A stretch of DNA of 64,000 nucleotides from Microbacterium hibisci (GTDB taxonomy: Bacteria; Actinomycetota; Actinomycetes; Actinomycetales; Microbacteriaceae), in assembly GCF_015278255.1 (NCBI RefSeq), contig NZ_JADIJC010000003.1, positions 186,001-250,000 of the forward strand. Reading direction: 5' to 3'. The first letter of the stretch is position 1; each line of letters opens with the position of its first letter. Shown here one piece after another: positions 10,435 through 19,417 of this stretch. The translations under genes and the position numbers were made by a program. The notes under the pieces were generated by a model. That model saw only the letters and a list, made by a program, of their open reading frames with translations. It did not search any database and had not been told where the DNA came from.

Positions 10435-11838
10435 TCAGGGGTAGACGACGACCTCGCGCGTCGCCACGTCCGCCGGCCACACCGGCACTCCCGCCAGAGC
10501 GCCGTCGCCCGCGAACGACAGTCCTGCGCGCACCGGAGCCGCCGGATCGATCGTGTAGAGGGTGCGCGTGGTGAGCCGCACGGCGACGGAGGAGTTCGCC
10601 GCCACCGTGACATCGAGCGGCGTGCCGCCCTCGGCCGGGGTGACCGCGACAGCGACGGGTTCGCCGGAGGTGTTGACGATCGAGAGCGACGGAGTGGGCC
10701 CTCCGGGCGTAGCGAACAGCGACGGCACCGCGACCTCGGGCGCAGGCGTGAACCACGCGAAGTCGTCGCCCTCTCCGACGCCCGTCGCCTGCCACACGGC
10801 GGCGACGACCGGCGCATCGGCGACCACCGTGACGGTGTACGAGCCGGCGCTGAGCCCGTTGACGGCGAGCTCCATCGGCTTGCCCGCCTCGAGCGCGACC
10901 TGCTCGGGCTCGCGCTGCGGCTCGGCCCGGCCGACCGAGGTCACGGTCACCCGCGCGGTCGCGGCGGCAGCGGGCGCCAGCATCCGCAGCACCGTCACCT
11001 CTTCGGCGACGTCGGTGGTCGACGGCCGCTCCACGGTGATGCCCGTGATGATCTGCGTCGTCTCGGCCTGCGCCACCGGGCCGACCTGGTCCACGCCTCC
11101 CGGGGTGAGCGTGCGCGTGATGCTCGCCTGAAGCGAGGCGTGCACCGGCGCGCCGACGGCCGACACCCGCACGACCGGCGTCTCTTCGCCGAACGCGAGA
11201 CCGGCCAGCGGCACGACCCGCTGCGTTCCGGGCGACACGACGAGATCGACGCCGCCGGGGGGCGACTGGGGACCCGCGGTGCCGTACACCGTCAGCTGCA
11301 CCGTGGCCGGGACGGTACCGGGGTTCGCGATCAGCACCAGGTCCGCGGCGCCGGTCGCGCCCGAGCCGCCGATCAGCCAGGAGTCCAGCAGCGGCGGGCG
11401 GCACGCCGAGGCCGCGAAACCAGAGAGGTCGTCGGCGGCTGCCGTCGCCGCGCCCGTCGCGGCGACGTCCACCGCCTGCCCGTCGAACGGCACGGCGGTG
11501 TACGCGAGCGGGCCGGGACCGATCCCGGTCGCCTCCAGCCGCTGCTCGGCCGCCGGCTCCCCCTCCGCCACACCCGCGATGACGGACTGGGGCGCCGCGA
11601 CCGAGAGCGCGTCGGCATCCGTCGGGTTCCGGCCGATCGCCAGCAGCGGGCCATCGCACGAGATCACGGATGCCGCGGGCGCCGGTGTCGCGGGCACGGC
11701 GAGCGGTTCGCGGTCGAGCGTGGGCCAGGGGACCGAGACCGCGGTGACCACGGCGATCACCGCCCCCACCGACACGGCGGTCCCGATCAGCAGCCGGGCG
11801 CTCGTCGTCGCCCAGCGGAACACTCGGCGGTCGCTCAT
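10435..11838 (-). CDS. DUF5719 family membrane-anchored secreted protein
   Basis: A 467-residue protein with one N-terminal membrane segment (about residues 15-38, ARLLIGTAVSVGAVIAVVTAVSV) and a long extracytoplasmic part rich in Ala, Val and Thr. The latter holds repeated beta-sandwich-like stretches (LVLIANPGTVPATVQLTVYG; LSIVNTSGEPVAVAVTPAEG). This matches DUF5719 proteins, almost always encoded just downstream of a giant membrane GT2, as here: the ATG at 11838 overlaps the GT stop by 4 nt (ATGA). Probable role: an extracytoplasmic partner of that GT in envelope glycan assembly; the biochemical role is unknown. Confidence 0.8.
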   Translation of the reverse strand: MSDRRVFRWATTSARLLIGTAVSVGAVIAVVTAVSVPWPTLDREPLAVPATPAPAASVISCDGPLLAIGRNPTDADALSVAAPQSVIAGVAEGEPAAEQRLEATGIGPGPLAYTAVPFDGQAVDVAATGAATAAADDLSGFAASACRPPLLDSWLIGGSGATGAADLVLIANPGTVPATVQLTVYGTAGPQSPPGGVDLVVSPGTQRVVPLAGLAFGEETPVVRVSAVGAPVHASLQASITRTLTPGGVDQVGPVAQAETTQIITGITVERPSTTDVAEEVTVLRMLAPAAAATARVTVTSVGRAEPQREPEQVALEAGKPMELAVNGLSAGSYTVTVVADAPVVAAVWQATGVGEGDDFAWFTPAPEVAVPSLFATPGGPTPSLSIVNTSGEPVAVAVTPAEGGTPLDVTVAANSSVAVRLTTRTLYTIDPAAPVRAGLSFAGDGALAGVPVWPADVATREVVVYP

Positions 11839-14696
11839 CGCCCCTCCTGCCAGTGAGGCCCCACCACACGGGGCGTGCGCCGCGCCTCTCGCACCGACGT
11901 GGCGGTCGGCACGGCCAGCAGCAGCGCGACGCCGAACACGGCAAGCTGCCCGAAGGCGATCCATCGTGCGGCCGTGATGACGGATGCCGGCTCTCCGGGT
12001 CGCGGCGCGAGCTCGTCAACGACCCGCCACAGCTCGCCCTTGGCGGTGTCCCCGACGACCACGAGCGTCTCGCGCTGCCCCAGCGCCGTCATCGCCGACA
12101 GGCGCAGCGTCCGCGCGGCGTCGGTCTCGGGCGGCGCGGCGGGCGCGAGCAGGATGAAGCCGACACCTCGGGCGGCGAGCTCGGCCACGACATCCTCGGA
12201 CGAGGGGGTGACCAGGTCGGCGGCGATCACCGCGAGCTCGTCGTCCTGAGACGTCGGAGCCGTCCGCGCGGCGAGCAGCGTGCTCTGGCCGCCCATCGTC
12301 TCGCTCGCGCCCCACACGATCTGGGCCGCGACACCGCCGTCCGCCTGGGGCGTCAGCACGATCGTGCCGACGTCGGGATCGTCCCGCCCCTCTGCGGCGA
12401 CGAAGGCGGGCAGCGTGCTGGCAGGGCCGTTCGAGAGCGTCGCGGCGTCGCGGGTGAAGGCCGTGAGCGATGGCACGGCGAGCACCACCGCCCCGATCAG
12501 CACCAGGGCCGCGGCGAGCCCGCGCGCCAGCGCGACGCGCGGAGCCAGACCCGCGTCCAGCGCGACGAGCGCGCCGCCCAGGGCCCCCAGCCACGCCAGG
12601 CTGAGGCCTGTCCCGGGCCACAGCGGAATCGTCTGCGACTGCACGAACGCCACCGACACCCCGACGGCTGCGAAGGCGGTGCCGAGACCGAGCGCGGTCA
12701 CGAAGAGCATCACGATGCCCACGGCCCAGCGCTGGGTGAGCGGCGCGGCGAGCGCGAGCAGCGCGAGAGGCACGCTCAGCAGCGGAACCCACCACGTCGG
12801 CCCGTCGGGCAGCAACGTCGCCCACCCGGCGAGATCGGGACTGGGGATGCCGGCGGCGAGGAGCGCGCGTCCGGCGGCGTCGGCAGCCACCTGGCGCCCT
12901 GCCCACGGCACCCCGGGGTCGGCGAGCAGACCCCACGCGCGGCCGTTCGCCACGGCGTTCCACACCAGCGGAGCCGCCAGAGCGAGCGAAGGCACCAGCG
13001 TCCAGATCAGGCGGGCCGCTCCGCGACCGGAGCGCAGCACGACCGCGAGCAGCAGCGCCGCCAGCCACAGCGCGACCATCGCCGGCGCCAGCGAAGGCGC
13101 GCTCGCGAGCACCGCCGCGAGCAGGATCGACGCCGCGCCCGCACCCGCCCACGAACGGTGCGCGACCGCACCGGCGTAGAACAGCCACGGCAGCAGCAGG
13201 TGCACCATCACCCCGGTCGGTCGCCCCTGCGAGAGGGCGACCACGAACGCGGGGGCGAGTGCCCACACCGCGCCGCCCAGCAGTCGCAGGCTCGCGCGTT
13301 CGGTGACGCGGGTCGCGGCGAACCAGCCGCCGAGGGCCGCGAGCGGCAGAGCCAGCACCCACAGGAGCACGACGGCGCGCGACGTGGCCCACGGCCACAG
13401 CGTGCCGAGCAGGGCCACCACCGCGGCGAACGGGTCGGCGGCCGAGATCGTGTCGAGCCCGAGTGCGCGCTGACCGTACAGCGCCTCGTCCCACAGCTGC
13501 CCGACGGTCGTCGCGAGGGGCTGCAGCGCGCCGCCGCCGAGGACCGGCCACGCCAGCAGGGCGGGGAAGGCGGCGACCGAGACGGCGAGGGCCGCGAGCA
13601 CCAGCCACGCGCCGCCCCCGACGAAGAACTTCAGGTCGCTCCGGCGGTGGCCGCCGATCGCGACCTCGGGATCGTCGTCGAGTCGCTCGCGCAGCTCGCC
13701 CTGGGTCGTGCGCAGCGGAGCGATCTGACCCCACGAGGCAGTGTGTGCGCGGGCCAGGCGGCGGCGGGCACGCCAGATCCCGGCGATGCCGACCAGCACC
13801 GTCGCGGCGGCGGCCCATTCCGACGCGATGCGCCCCGGCTGCTTGCGCGCGAGAGCCACGATGGTGCGCCACAGGGCGAGCGGCAGCAGCGACAGCCAGT
13901 GCAGCGGAACGGCGAACGCCGGCGCGTAAACCTGTCGCCGATGCAGCTGCGCGACCCGCTCGGCGTACACGGCGCGCCGTCGGCGCTGGGGCGTCAGCGG
14001 GCTGGGCAGACCGGCGACGCCGTCGCCCGCGACGGCGACGAGGGCCGCGGGAACCAGCGACACACGGCCACCCGCCAGTCTCGCGCGCACCCCGAGGTCG
14101 AGCCCTTCGTCGGCCCCCGCGAGCCCGCGGTCCAGGCCCGCGAGCCGCGTCCACGCCTCGCCCCGCACGAGGACCGCGCGGATGTCGACACCCAGCACAT
14201 CCTCGTGCGCGTCATGCTGCCCCTGGTCCAGCTCACCGTCGGCGAGACCGACGGCGCGGCCGAAGCGCGTCATGCCGACGCCCAGTGAGACGATCTCGGA
14301 GCGGTCGTCCCAGCGGACGAGCTTCGGCGCGACGAAGGCCGCGGACGGCGAGACCTCCAGGGCACCGGCGAGCCGCGCCAGCGCATCGGGCTCCGGCGCG
14401 GTGTCTTGGGCGAGCAGCCACACCGCGTCGCCCTCGAGCCCGGGCGTGACGAGCGCGGTCGCCGCGGCGTAGCCCGTGGAGGCCGGCGCCCTCACGACGG
14501 ACTCTGCGCCCGCGGCATCCGCGATCTCGAACAGATGATCGTCGCCGCCGCACATCACGATCGTGAGCACGTCGACCGGTCGGGTCTGCTCGGCGAGCGC
14601 CGCCAGCGTCCGTCGCAGATGGAACGCCGCGGGCGTGCGACCGTCAGGACGCACCACCAGGACGGCGTGGACTCGGTTCGACGTTGCGGCGGGCAT
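11835..14696 (-). CDS. Large membrane glycosyltransferase family 2 protein
   Basis: A 953-residue protein. The first about 240 residues resemble a GT2 (GT-A) domain: HAVLVVRPDGRTPAAFHLRRTLAALAEQ, then WLLAQDTAPEPDALARL where the metal-binding acidic motif is reduced to QDTAPEP. From about residue 275 there are a dozen or more hydrophobic helices (for example WLSLLPLALWRTIVAL; TRAVVLLWVLALPLAALGGW). Actinobacteria carry this GT2-plus-membrane protein next to whiB2 and manA. It may transfer sugars from lipid carriers; donor and acceptor are unknown. The ATG at 14696 lacks a convincing SD. It is coupled to the DUF5719 gene by a 4-nt overlap. Confidence 0.8.
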   Translation of the reverse strand: MPAATSNRVHAVLVVRPDGRTPAAFHLRRTLAALAEQTRPVDVLTIVMCGGDDHLFEIADAAGAESVVRAPASTGYAAATALVTPGLEGDAVWLLAQDTAPEPDALARLAGALEVSPSAAFVAPKLVRWDDRSEIVSLGVGMTRFGRAVGLADGELDQGQHDAHEDVLGVDIRAVLVRGEAWTRLAGLDRGLAGADEGLDLGVRARLAGGRVSLVPAALVAVAGDGVAGLPSPLTPQRRRRAVYAERVAQLHRRQVYAPAFAVPLHWLSLLPLALWRTIVALARKQPGRIASEWAAAATVLVGIAGIWRARRRLARAHTASWGQIAPLRTTQGELRERLDDDPEVAIGGHRRSDLKFFVGGGAWLVLAALAVSVAAFPALLAWPVLGGGALQPLATTVGQLWDEALYGQRALGLDTISAADPFAAVVALLGTLWPWATSRAVVLLWVLALPLAALGGWFAATRVTERASLRLLGGAVWALAPAFVVALSQGRPTGVMVHLLLPWLFYAGAVAHRSWAGAGAASILLAAVLASAPSLAPAMVALWLAALLLAVVLRSGRGAARLIWTLVPSLALAAPLVWNAVANGRAWGLLADPGVPWAGRQVAADAAGRALLAAGIPSPDLAGWATLLPDGPTWWVPLLSVPLALLALAAPLTQRWAVGIVMLFVTALGLGTAFAAVGVSVAFVQSQTIPLWPGTGLSLAWLGALGGALVALDAGLAPRVALARGLAAALVLIGAVVLAVPSLTAFTRDAATLSNGPASTLPAFVAAEGRDDPDVGTIVLTPQADGGVAAQIVWGASETMGGQSTLLAARTAPTSQDDELAVIAADLVTPSSEDVVAELAARGVGFILLAPAAPPETDAARTLRLSAMTALGQRETLVVVGDTAKGELWRVVDELAPRPGEPASVITAARWIAFGQLAVFGVALLLAVPTATSVREARRTPRVVGPHWQEGR

Positions 14697-14782
14697 GTCC
14701 TCGTCAGCCTAGGCGGGCTCCGTGGCGACCCCGGGCGCACGCGCCGGGTCGACCGGATCGAACCGGCCGACCGGCGTGCGCG

Positions 14783-15109
14783 TCAGCCCGCTCGACGCTT
14801 GAGCTTGCGACGCTCCCGTTCGCTCAGACCGCCCCAGATGCCGAACCGCTCGTCGTTCTGGAGCGCGTACTCGAGGCATTCGCCCCGGACGTCGCACGAC
14901 GTGCAGATGCGCTTGGCATCGCGCGTGGAGCCGCCCTTCTCAGGGAAGAACGCCTCCGGGTCGGTCTGCGCGCACAGCGCATCGGTCTGCCATGCGAGCG
15001 GATTGTCTTCTTCCGCATCGATGTTGCGGCGTACCCCCGGAACCCCCAGTTGAACCGGATCGACGAACCAGTCGTCGGGAACGCCGGAACGGAATTGCGA
15101 AACCGTCAT
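14783..15109 (-). CDS. whiB2: WhiB-family iron-sulfur transcription factor, WhiB2-like
   Basis: A 108-residue protein. The four cluster-binding cysteines are Cys46, Cys69, Cys72 and Cys78 (C-x22-CxxC-x5-C). The GIWGG turn is at residues 90-94, followed by the basic tail RERRKLKRRAG, the DNA- or sigma-binding end. The longer N-terminus and the DUF3499/Rv3259/manA neighbourhood point to the WhiB2/WhmD group, which controls septation and division in mycobacteria and streptomycetes. The transcript has an approximately 43-nt leader from a strong sigmaA-like promoter, and GGGGGGTGAG precedes the ATG. Confidence 0.94.
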   Translation of the reverse strand: MTVSQFRSGVPDDWFVDPVQLGVPGVRRNIDAEEDNPLAWQTDALCAQTDPEAFFPEKGGSTRDAKRICTSCDVRGECLEYALQNDERFGIWGGLSERERRKLKRRAG

Positions 15110-15159
15110 GTCGTTCTCACCCCCCGAGATCCTGCTCCACGCTGGTGCGTGTACGGATA

Positions 15160-15188
15160 ATTACACCCGTGTAGTTCGGTGAGGTCAA
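15160..15188 (-). promoter_or_regulatory. whiB2 promoter (near-consensus housekeeping type)
   Basis: On the minus strand TTGACC (15183-15188) is followed after exactly 17 bp by TGTAAT (15160-15165). This is the best -35/-10 pair seen in the window and gives a leader of about 43 nt. Confidence 0.85.
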
Positions 15189-15229
15189 GTCGCAGATAGT
15201 AAAGGCTCAACCGGCTCTTGAACCTTCAC

Positions 15230-15248
15230 GACGCGCCGACGGCGTGTC
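15230..15248 (-). terminator. Possible manA terminator hairpin
   Basis: GACGCGCC (15230-15237) can pair with GGCGTGTC (15241-15248) with one G-U type mismatch and a GAC loop, about 44 nt after the manA stop. It lies upstream of the whiB2 promoter. Confidence 0.4.
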
Positions 15249-15250
15249 GC

Positions 15251-15264
15251 ACTGTGATAACAGT
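15251..15264. promoter_or_regulatory. Palindrome upstream of the whiB2 promoter
   Basis: ACTGT-GATA-ACAGT is a 14-bp interrupted palindrome in an otherwise GC-rich gap, 63 bp upstream of the whiB2 -35. It could be an activator or autoregulatory site. Confidence 0.35.
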
Positions 15265-15291
15265 CCGGTCACCGAGCGCTCGGGCGCGCGC

Positions 15292-16440
15292 TCAGCGGCC
15301 CGGCAGCGCGATGAAGAGCTGCCCGTCGCCCGCCACGCGGACACCTCCCTCGTCGGGCGTCACGAGGACCGCGCGGCCCGGCGCGAGGGTCGCCGACGAG
15401 TCCGTGGCGCGCCCGAAGACTCGGGGCGCACCCGCGGTCGCGAGCGCGATCGCGGGGCCGTCGAGAGCGAGGTCTATCGCTTCCGAGGACGGCGTGAGGG
15501 CGAGCAGCGCGAAGTCCGACACCGGCACGTCGTACCGGACGACGCCGTCGTCCACGGTCCGCGGCGTGACGATCGGCGGCAGACTCGGCGTCGGGTCCAG
15601 CACGCCTACGAGCTCCGCCGCGTCGACGTGCTTGGGTGTCAGGCCGCCCCGGAGCACGTTGTCGCTCGCGGCCATGAGCTCCACGCCGAGCCCCTCCAAG
15701 TAGGCGTGCAGCACCCCCGCCGGCACGAAGAGCCCCTGTCCGCGCCGCAGCGTGATGAGGTTCATGAGCAGCGCCACGACGATGCCGGGGTCGCCCGGGA
15801 ACCCGGCGTCCAGCGTGCGGGCGAGCTCCAGCTCGGCGGCGAACTCGCCGGACTCGGCCGCGACGGCGGCGGCGATGACGTCGCGCGCGGCATCGGCCCC
15901 GTCCGACAGCAGCCAGCCGATGATCGCCGTGAGCGAGGCATCCGGGTCCGCCAGCCGCTCCGCCAGCGGCGCCGCACCCGGCCCCAGCGCCGCGACGAGG
16001 CGACGTGTGTCGTCGAGGTCGCGCAGGCCGGCGAGAGCACGGAAGGTGTCGCTGAGCGCCACGATGAGCTCGGGCTTGTGGTTCGCGTCGCGGTAGGTGC
16101 GGTCTGCGGCGTCGCGCGGGATGCCCGCGGCCTCCTCGCGCGCGTACCCCGCCTCTGCCTGCGCCTTGGACGGGTGCGCCTGGATCGAAAGAGCGGATGC
16201 CGCACCCAGCAGCTTCAGCAGGTACGGCAGCGGCTCGTCGATCCCGGCGGCGGACCCCTCGTCGGCGATCCACCGGTCGAGGGTGCGGCCGTCGGGCGTC
16301 TCGGAGGGATCACCGGGGTGGTCGCCGAACCACACCTCCGCCTCGGGACGCCCGGAGGGTGCCCGACCCTCGAGATCTGCGATGAGGGACGTCGAACCCC
16401 ACGCGTAATCGCGCGGGTCGTTGGCGAGCGGGATCAGCAC
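15292..16440 (-). CDS. manA: Mannose-6-phosphate isomerase, class I
   Basis: A 382-residue zinc enzyme interconverting fructose-6-phosphate and mannose-6-phosphate, feeding GDP-mannose and mannosylated envelope glycans. Family motifs are YAWGSTSLIADL, LKLLGAASALSIQAHPSKAQAE (Gln and His zinc ligands), DANHKPELIVAL (Glu ligand) and VPAGVLHAYLEGLGVELMAASDNVLRGGLTPKH (His ligand and signature). The start is GTG at 16440; TAGGCT lies 6 nt upstream, predicting a leaderless GTG message. It belongs to the conserved manA-whiB2 neighbourhood. Confidence 0.95.
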   Translation of the reverse strand: MLIPLANDPRDYAWGSTSLIADLEGRAPSGRPEAEVWFGDHPGDPSETPDGRTLDRWIADEGSAAGIDEPLPYLLKLLGAASALSIQAHPSKAQAEAGYAREEAAGIPRDAADRTYRDANHKPELIVALSDTFRALAGLRDLDDTRRLVAALGPGAAPLAERLADPDASLTAIIGWLLSDGADAARDVIAAAVAAESGEFAAELELARTLDAGFPGDPGIVVALLMNLITLRRGQGLFVPAGVLHAYLEGLGVELMAASDNVLRGGLTPKHVDAAELVGVLDPTPSLPPIVTPRTVDDGVVRYDVPVSDFALLALTPSSEAIDLALDGPAIALATAGAPRVFGRATDSSATLAPGRAVLVTPDEGGVRVAGDGQLFIALPGR

Positions 16441-16446
16441 CCGAAC

Positions 16447-16452
16447 AGCCTA
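16447..16452 (-). promoter_or_regulatory. Leaderless -10 of manA
   Basis: TAGGCT on the minus strand, then GTTCGG and the GTG start at 16440. Confidence 0.5.
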
Positions 16453-16509
16453 GCGACGGCGCGCCGAGCCGGCCCGCCCGTCGCCCACGGCGGAACCGAG
16501 GCCGCGGGG

Positions 16510-16515
16510 TACCCT
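16510..16515 (+). promoter_or_regulatory. Leaderless -10 of the O-antigen ligase-like operon
   Basis: TACCCT is followed by 7 nt and the ATG at 16523. It diverges from the manA -10 about 60 bp away. Confidence 0.5.
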
Positions 16516-16522
16516 GAGAGCG

Positions 16523-18007
16523 ATGGCCGTCCACTCGAAGCACCCGGCGTCGGCGCCGCCGGAACCGCCGGTCCGCGAGAAGACCGGCCATCTCATGCTG
16601 CGCGGCTGGTGCATCTTCGTGCTGTTCATGTCGCTCTCGGGCACGGCGTGGGTGAACGCCTTCGGCGAGCTCACGACCGCCGTCATCACCATCGCCGGCG
16701 GGCTGCTGTCGGCGGTGCTGTGGGTCGTGGTGCGTCCGCCCGTGCAGTGGCGGCGCCTGCCCTGGTTCGTCGTGGCATACGTGGTGTGGGCGACGCTGTC
16801 GCTCACCTGGTCGGTGTGGCCGCAGACGACCGCGCTCACCCTGCTGCTGCTCTACATCACCACCCTGCAGGCGCTGTTCATCGGCAGCGTGCTGACCTGG
16901 CGCGAGCTCGTCCGCGCGGTCGCGTCGGCCCTCAAATGGGTGCTGGCGCTGTCGATCCTGTTCGAGCTGTGGGTGGCGGTCTTCATCGGAGAGCCGATCC
17001 TCCCCGGCTTCGTCGTCGACAAGGCCGACGACCCGATCGAGTACTGGTCGCGCAACAACCTCTTCGATTTCCCCGGTCGCCTCCAGGGGATCATGGGCAA
17101 CGCCAACCTGCTGGCCCCGGTCGCCCTCCTCGCGGTTGTGGTCTTCACGATCCGGCTCGCCTCCGGCGCGCCCCGGCGCACCTTCCTGTGGATCTGGACC
17201 GGCCTGGCGGCCTACCTCTTCGTGCGGGCCGGGTCGGCGACCGCCTACCTCGCGGCAGCCGCCGTCGCCGTCGTCCTCATCACCGTGCTCCTGATGCGCA
17301 CCGCGACGAGACCCGGTGAGCGCACGAAGTACTACGTCGCCTACGCACTCGTCGGCGTCGGCGGGCTCGTCGGCCTCTGGCTGCTCCGAGACACGATCTT
17401 CACCGCTCTGGGCCGCAGCGCCGACCTCACCGGCCGCGAGGCGATCTGGGAGGCTGTGCTGGGCCGCGCCGCCGAGCGTCCCTGGGTCGGCTGGGGCTTC
17501 GCGACGCCGTGGGTGCCGTCGGATCCCGCCTTCGACGGCTGGGTCGTCGACCACGGTCAGACCGTGATGCAGGCGCACAACATGTGGATCGACGTCGCGA
17601 TGCAGCTGGGCATCGTCGGGGTCGTGCTGCTCGCGCTGCTGTACTTCGCCTTCGTCTGGCGCGCATGGTTCTTCGCCATCGACCGGCCACGGTGGGATCT
17701 TCGCGCCGACCGCCCGTACTCGCCGCTCACGCTCCTCCCCACGCTCGTCGGCGCCATCCTGCTCGTGCAGGGCCTCGCCGAATCGAGCCCGCTGCTGCTG
17801 TGGGGCTGGCTCTTCATCGTGATGCTCGGGGCCAAGATCAAGCAGTCGCCGCACGTCGGCGTCGGCCCCGCCGAGCAGAGCGCCGCCATCGAACGGGGTG
17901 AGGCGGTCGCGCGCGAAGGCGGCGGCCGCGAACCGGGAGGCGACCCCGCGGCATCCCCCCGCCGGCCGGCTCGTCGCGCGATGCGCTCCGCAGGGCGCAG
18001 CGCGTGA
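16523..18007 (+). CDS. O-antigen ligase family (Wzy_C) membrane protein 1
   Basis: A 494-residue polytopic protein with about 11-12 membrane helices. The Wzy_C-type region runs from about residue 150 to 420. The large periplasmic-type loop holds DLTGREAIWEAVLGRA, RPWVGWGFATPW and QTVMQAHNMWIDVAMQLGIVGV, the Arg/His pattern typical of WaaL ligases and Wzy polymerases. Such proteins join or polymerise undecaprenyl-linked glycans outside the membrane. The C-terminus after about residue 450 is a hydrophilic, low-complexity tail. It overlaps the next ligase-like gene by 4 nt (GTGA). Whether it ligates or polymerises cannot be decided from sequence. Confidence 0.85.
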   Translation: MAVHSKHPASAPPEPPVREKTGHLMLRGWCIFVLFMSLSGTAWVNAFGELTTAVITIAGGLLSAVLWVVVRPPVQWRRLPWFVVAYVVWATLSLTWSVWPQTTALTLLLLYITTLQALFIGSVLTWRELVRAVASALKWVLALSILFELWVAVFIGEPILPGFVVDKADDPIEYWSRNNLFDFPGRLQGIMGNANLLAPVALLAVVVFTIRLASGAPRRTFLWIWTGLAAYLFVRAGSATAYLAAAAVAVVLITVLLMRTATRPGERTKYYVAYALVGVGGLVGLWLLRDTIFTALGRSADLTGREAIWEAVLGRAAERPWVGWGFATPWVPSDPAFDGWVVDHGQTVMQAHNMWIDVAMQLGIVGVVLLALLYFAFVWRAWFFAIDRPRWDLRADRPYSPLTLLPTLVGAILLVQGLAESSPLLLWGWLFIVMLGAKIKQSPHVGVGPAEQSAAIERGEAVAREGGGREPGGDPAASPRRPARRAMRSAGRSA

Positions 18008-19344
18008 CCGACACTCCGCACGCCGAATCGCCCGGTTGGCTGGGCGCGCTGCTGGCCTCGGCATCCTTCGCCCGCGCCTTCACCCTCGTCGTCTTCGCCA
18101 CGGTGTTCTCGGCGTTCGCCATCGAGCGGGTCGCCGGCCGCGTCACGTACATCAGCATCGTGACGGGGCTGTGCGTCTTCGGGGCGGCCATCATGGTCGC
18201 CCGTCGACGGGAGGTCTCGCTGCTGCGCCTGGTGCCGACCACGGTGATCGTGTTCGTGGGCTGGGCGTTCGCCAGCATCTTCTGGAGCGGCGACACCGCC
18301 GGCTCGTTCTGGAGCTGGGTGTCACTCGCGGCGATCGCCTTCCTCGCCGTCGTCATCGGCCACGTCCGCGACACGCTGCAGACCGTGCGCGCCCTCGGCG
18401 ACGTGCTGCGCGTGCTCCTGGTGGCGTCGCTCACCTTGGAGGTGCTGTCGGGGATCCTGCTCGACGTCCCCTTCACGTTCCTCGGCATCCAGGGCAACCT
18501 CGCCCAGCTCGGACCCGTGCAAGGCATCTTCGGCACGCGGAACCTGCTCGGCTTCGTCGCCGTGCTGGCGCTCATCACGTTCCTCATCGAGTACCGCACG
18601 CAGTCCGTGCCGCCCGGCCTCTCGGTGGTCTCCGTCGTGCTCGCGGGCGGCATGGCGGCCCTCAGCGACTCCCCCACCGTGGTCGTGCTCGCGCTCGCGG
18701 TCGGCCTCGCCGTCGGGGCGCTCGCGCTGGTGCGCCACGCCCAGCCCGAGCGACGCGCGGGCCTGCAGCTCGCACTCGGGGCCATCGTCGTCATCGGGGT
18801 CATCGTCGGCTACGCCGCGCGTCATCCGATCATCGCCCTGCTCGGCGCGGGGACCGACTTCTCCATGCGCGTCGAGCTGTGGAACTTCATGGTCGACATC
18901 CTCCGCCAGCGGCCCGTGCAGGGCTTCGGCTGGTTCGGCGTGTGGAACCGGCAGGAATACCCCTTCAACGCGATCAACTTCTGGCTGGACACCACCCACG
19001 CCACCGGCCTCAACGCCTACTTCGACGTCGCACTCCAGCTCGGCTGGGTGGGCCTGGTCCTCTTCCTCGCGCTCGGCGCTCTCGCGCTCGCGCGCTCCTG
19101 GCTCGTCGCCGGCGAGCGGCGGTCGGTGGTCTACGCGTGGACGCCGCTCATGCTCGTGGCCCTGCTCGTCGACTCGATGTTCGAGAGCTTCACGCTCACG
19201 GGGCTCGGGTGGCTCATGCTCGTCCTGTGCGCGGTTCGGGCCGGGCAGTCGCGTTCCTGGCGCGAGAAGCTCGACAACGGAGCGGATGCCGGCGGCACGG
19301 GCGGTGCGGACGCGTCGGGACTGCCGCACGCCCAGGGAGCGTAG
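18004..19344 (+). CDS. O-antigen ligase family (Wzy_C) membrane protein 2
   Basis: A 446-residue paralogue-like neighbour of the preceding ligase. It has about 11 helices and a Wzy_C loop with DFSMRVELWNFMVDIL, RPVQGFGWFGVWN and TTHATGLNAYFDVALQLGWVGL. It starts with GTG inside the preceding stop (GTGA). The C-terminal 35 residues are Gly/Ala/Asp-rich. Tandem ligase-like proteins in a locus that also carries two ABC exporters suggest that one acts as a polymerase and one as a ligase, or that each handles a different glycan; this is inference. Confidence 0.83.
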   Translation: MTDTPHAESPGWLGALLASASFARAFTLVVFATVFSAFAIERVAGRVTYISIVTGLCVFGAAIMVARRREVSLLRLVPTTVIVFVGWAFASIFWSGDTAGSFWSWVSLAAIAFLAVVIGHVRDTLQTVRALGDVLRVLLVASLTLEVLSGILLDVPFTFLGIQGNLAQLGPVQGIFGTRNLLGFVAVLALITFLIEYRTQSVPPGLSVVSVVLAGGMAALSDSPTVVVLALAVGLAVGALALVRHAQPERRAGLQLALGAIVVIGVIVGYAARHPIIALLGAGTDFSMRVELWNFMVDILRQRPVQGFGWFGVWNRQEYPFNAINFWLDTTHATGLNAYFDVALQLGWVGLVLFLALGALALARSWLVAGERRSVVYAWTPLMLVALLVDSMFESFTLTGLGWLMLVLCAVRAGQSRSWREKLDNGADAGGTGGADASGLPHAQGA

Positions 19345-19357
19345 GAGGCGGGCAGGG

Positions 19358-19363
19358 TAGGCT
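19358..19363 (+). promoter_or_regulatory. Possible -10 for the GlfT1-like gene
   Basis: TAGGCT lies in the 73-nt gap and would give a leader of about 47 nt, with GGAG 11 nt before the GTG at 19418. There is no convincing -35. Confidence 0.35.
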
Positions 19364-19417
19364 TCTCTCCGGCCCGACGTCTCGGCGCCCCGCCACACTT
19401 CTCCGGAGATCATCCAC

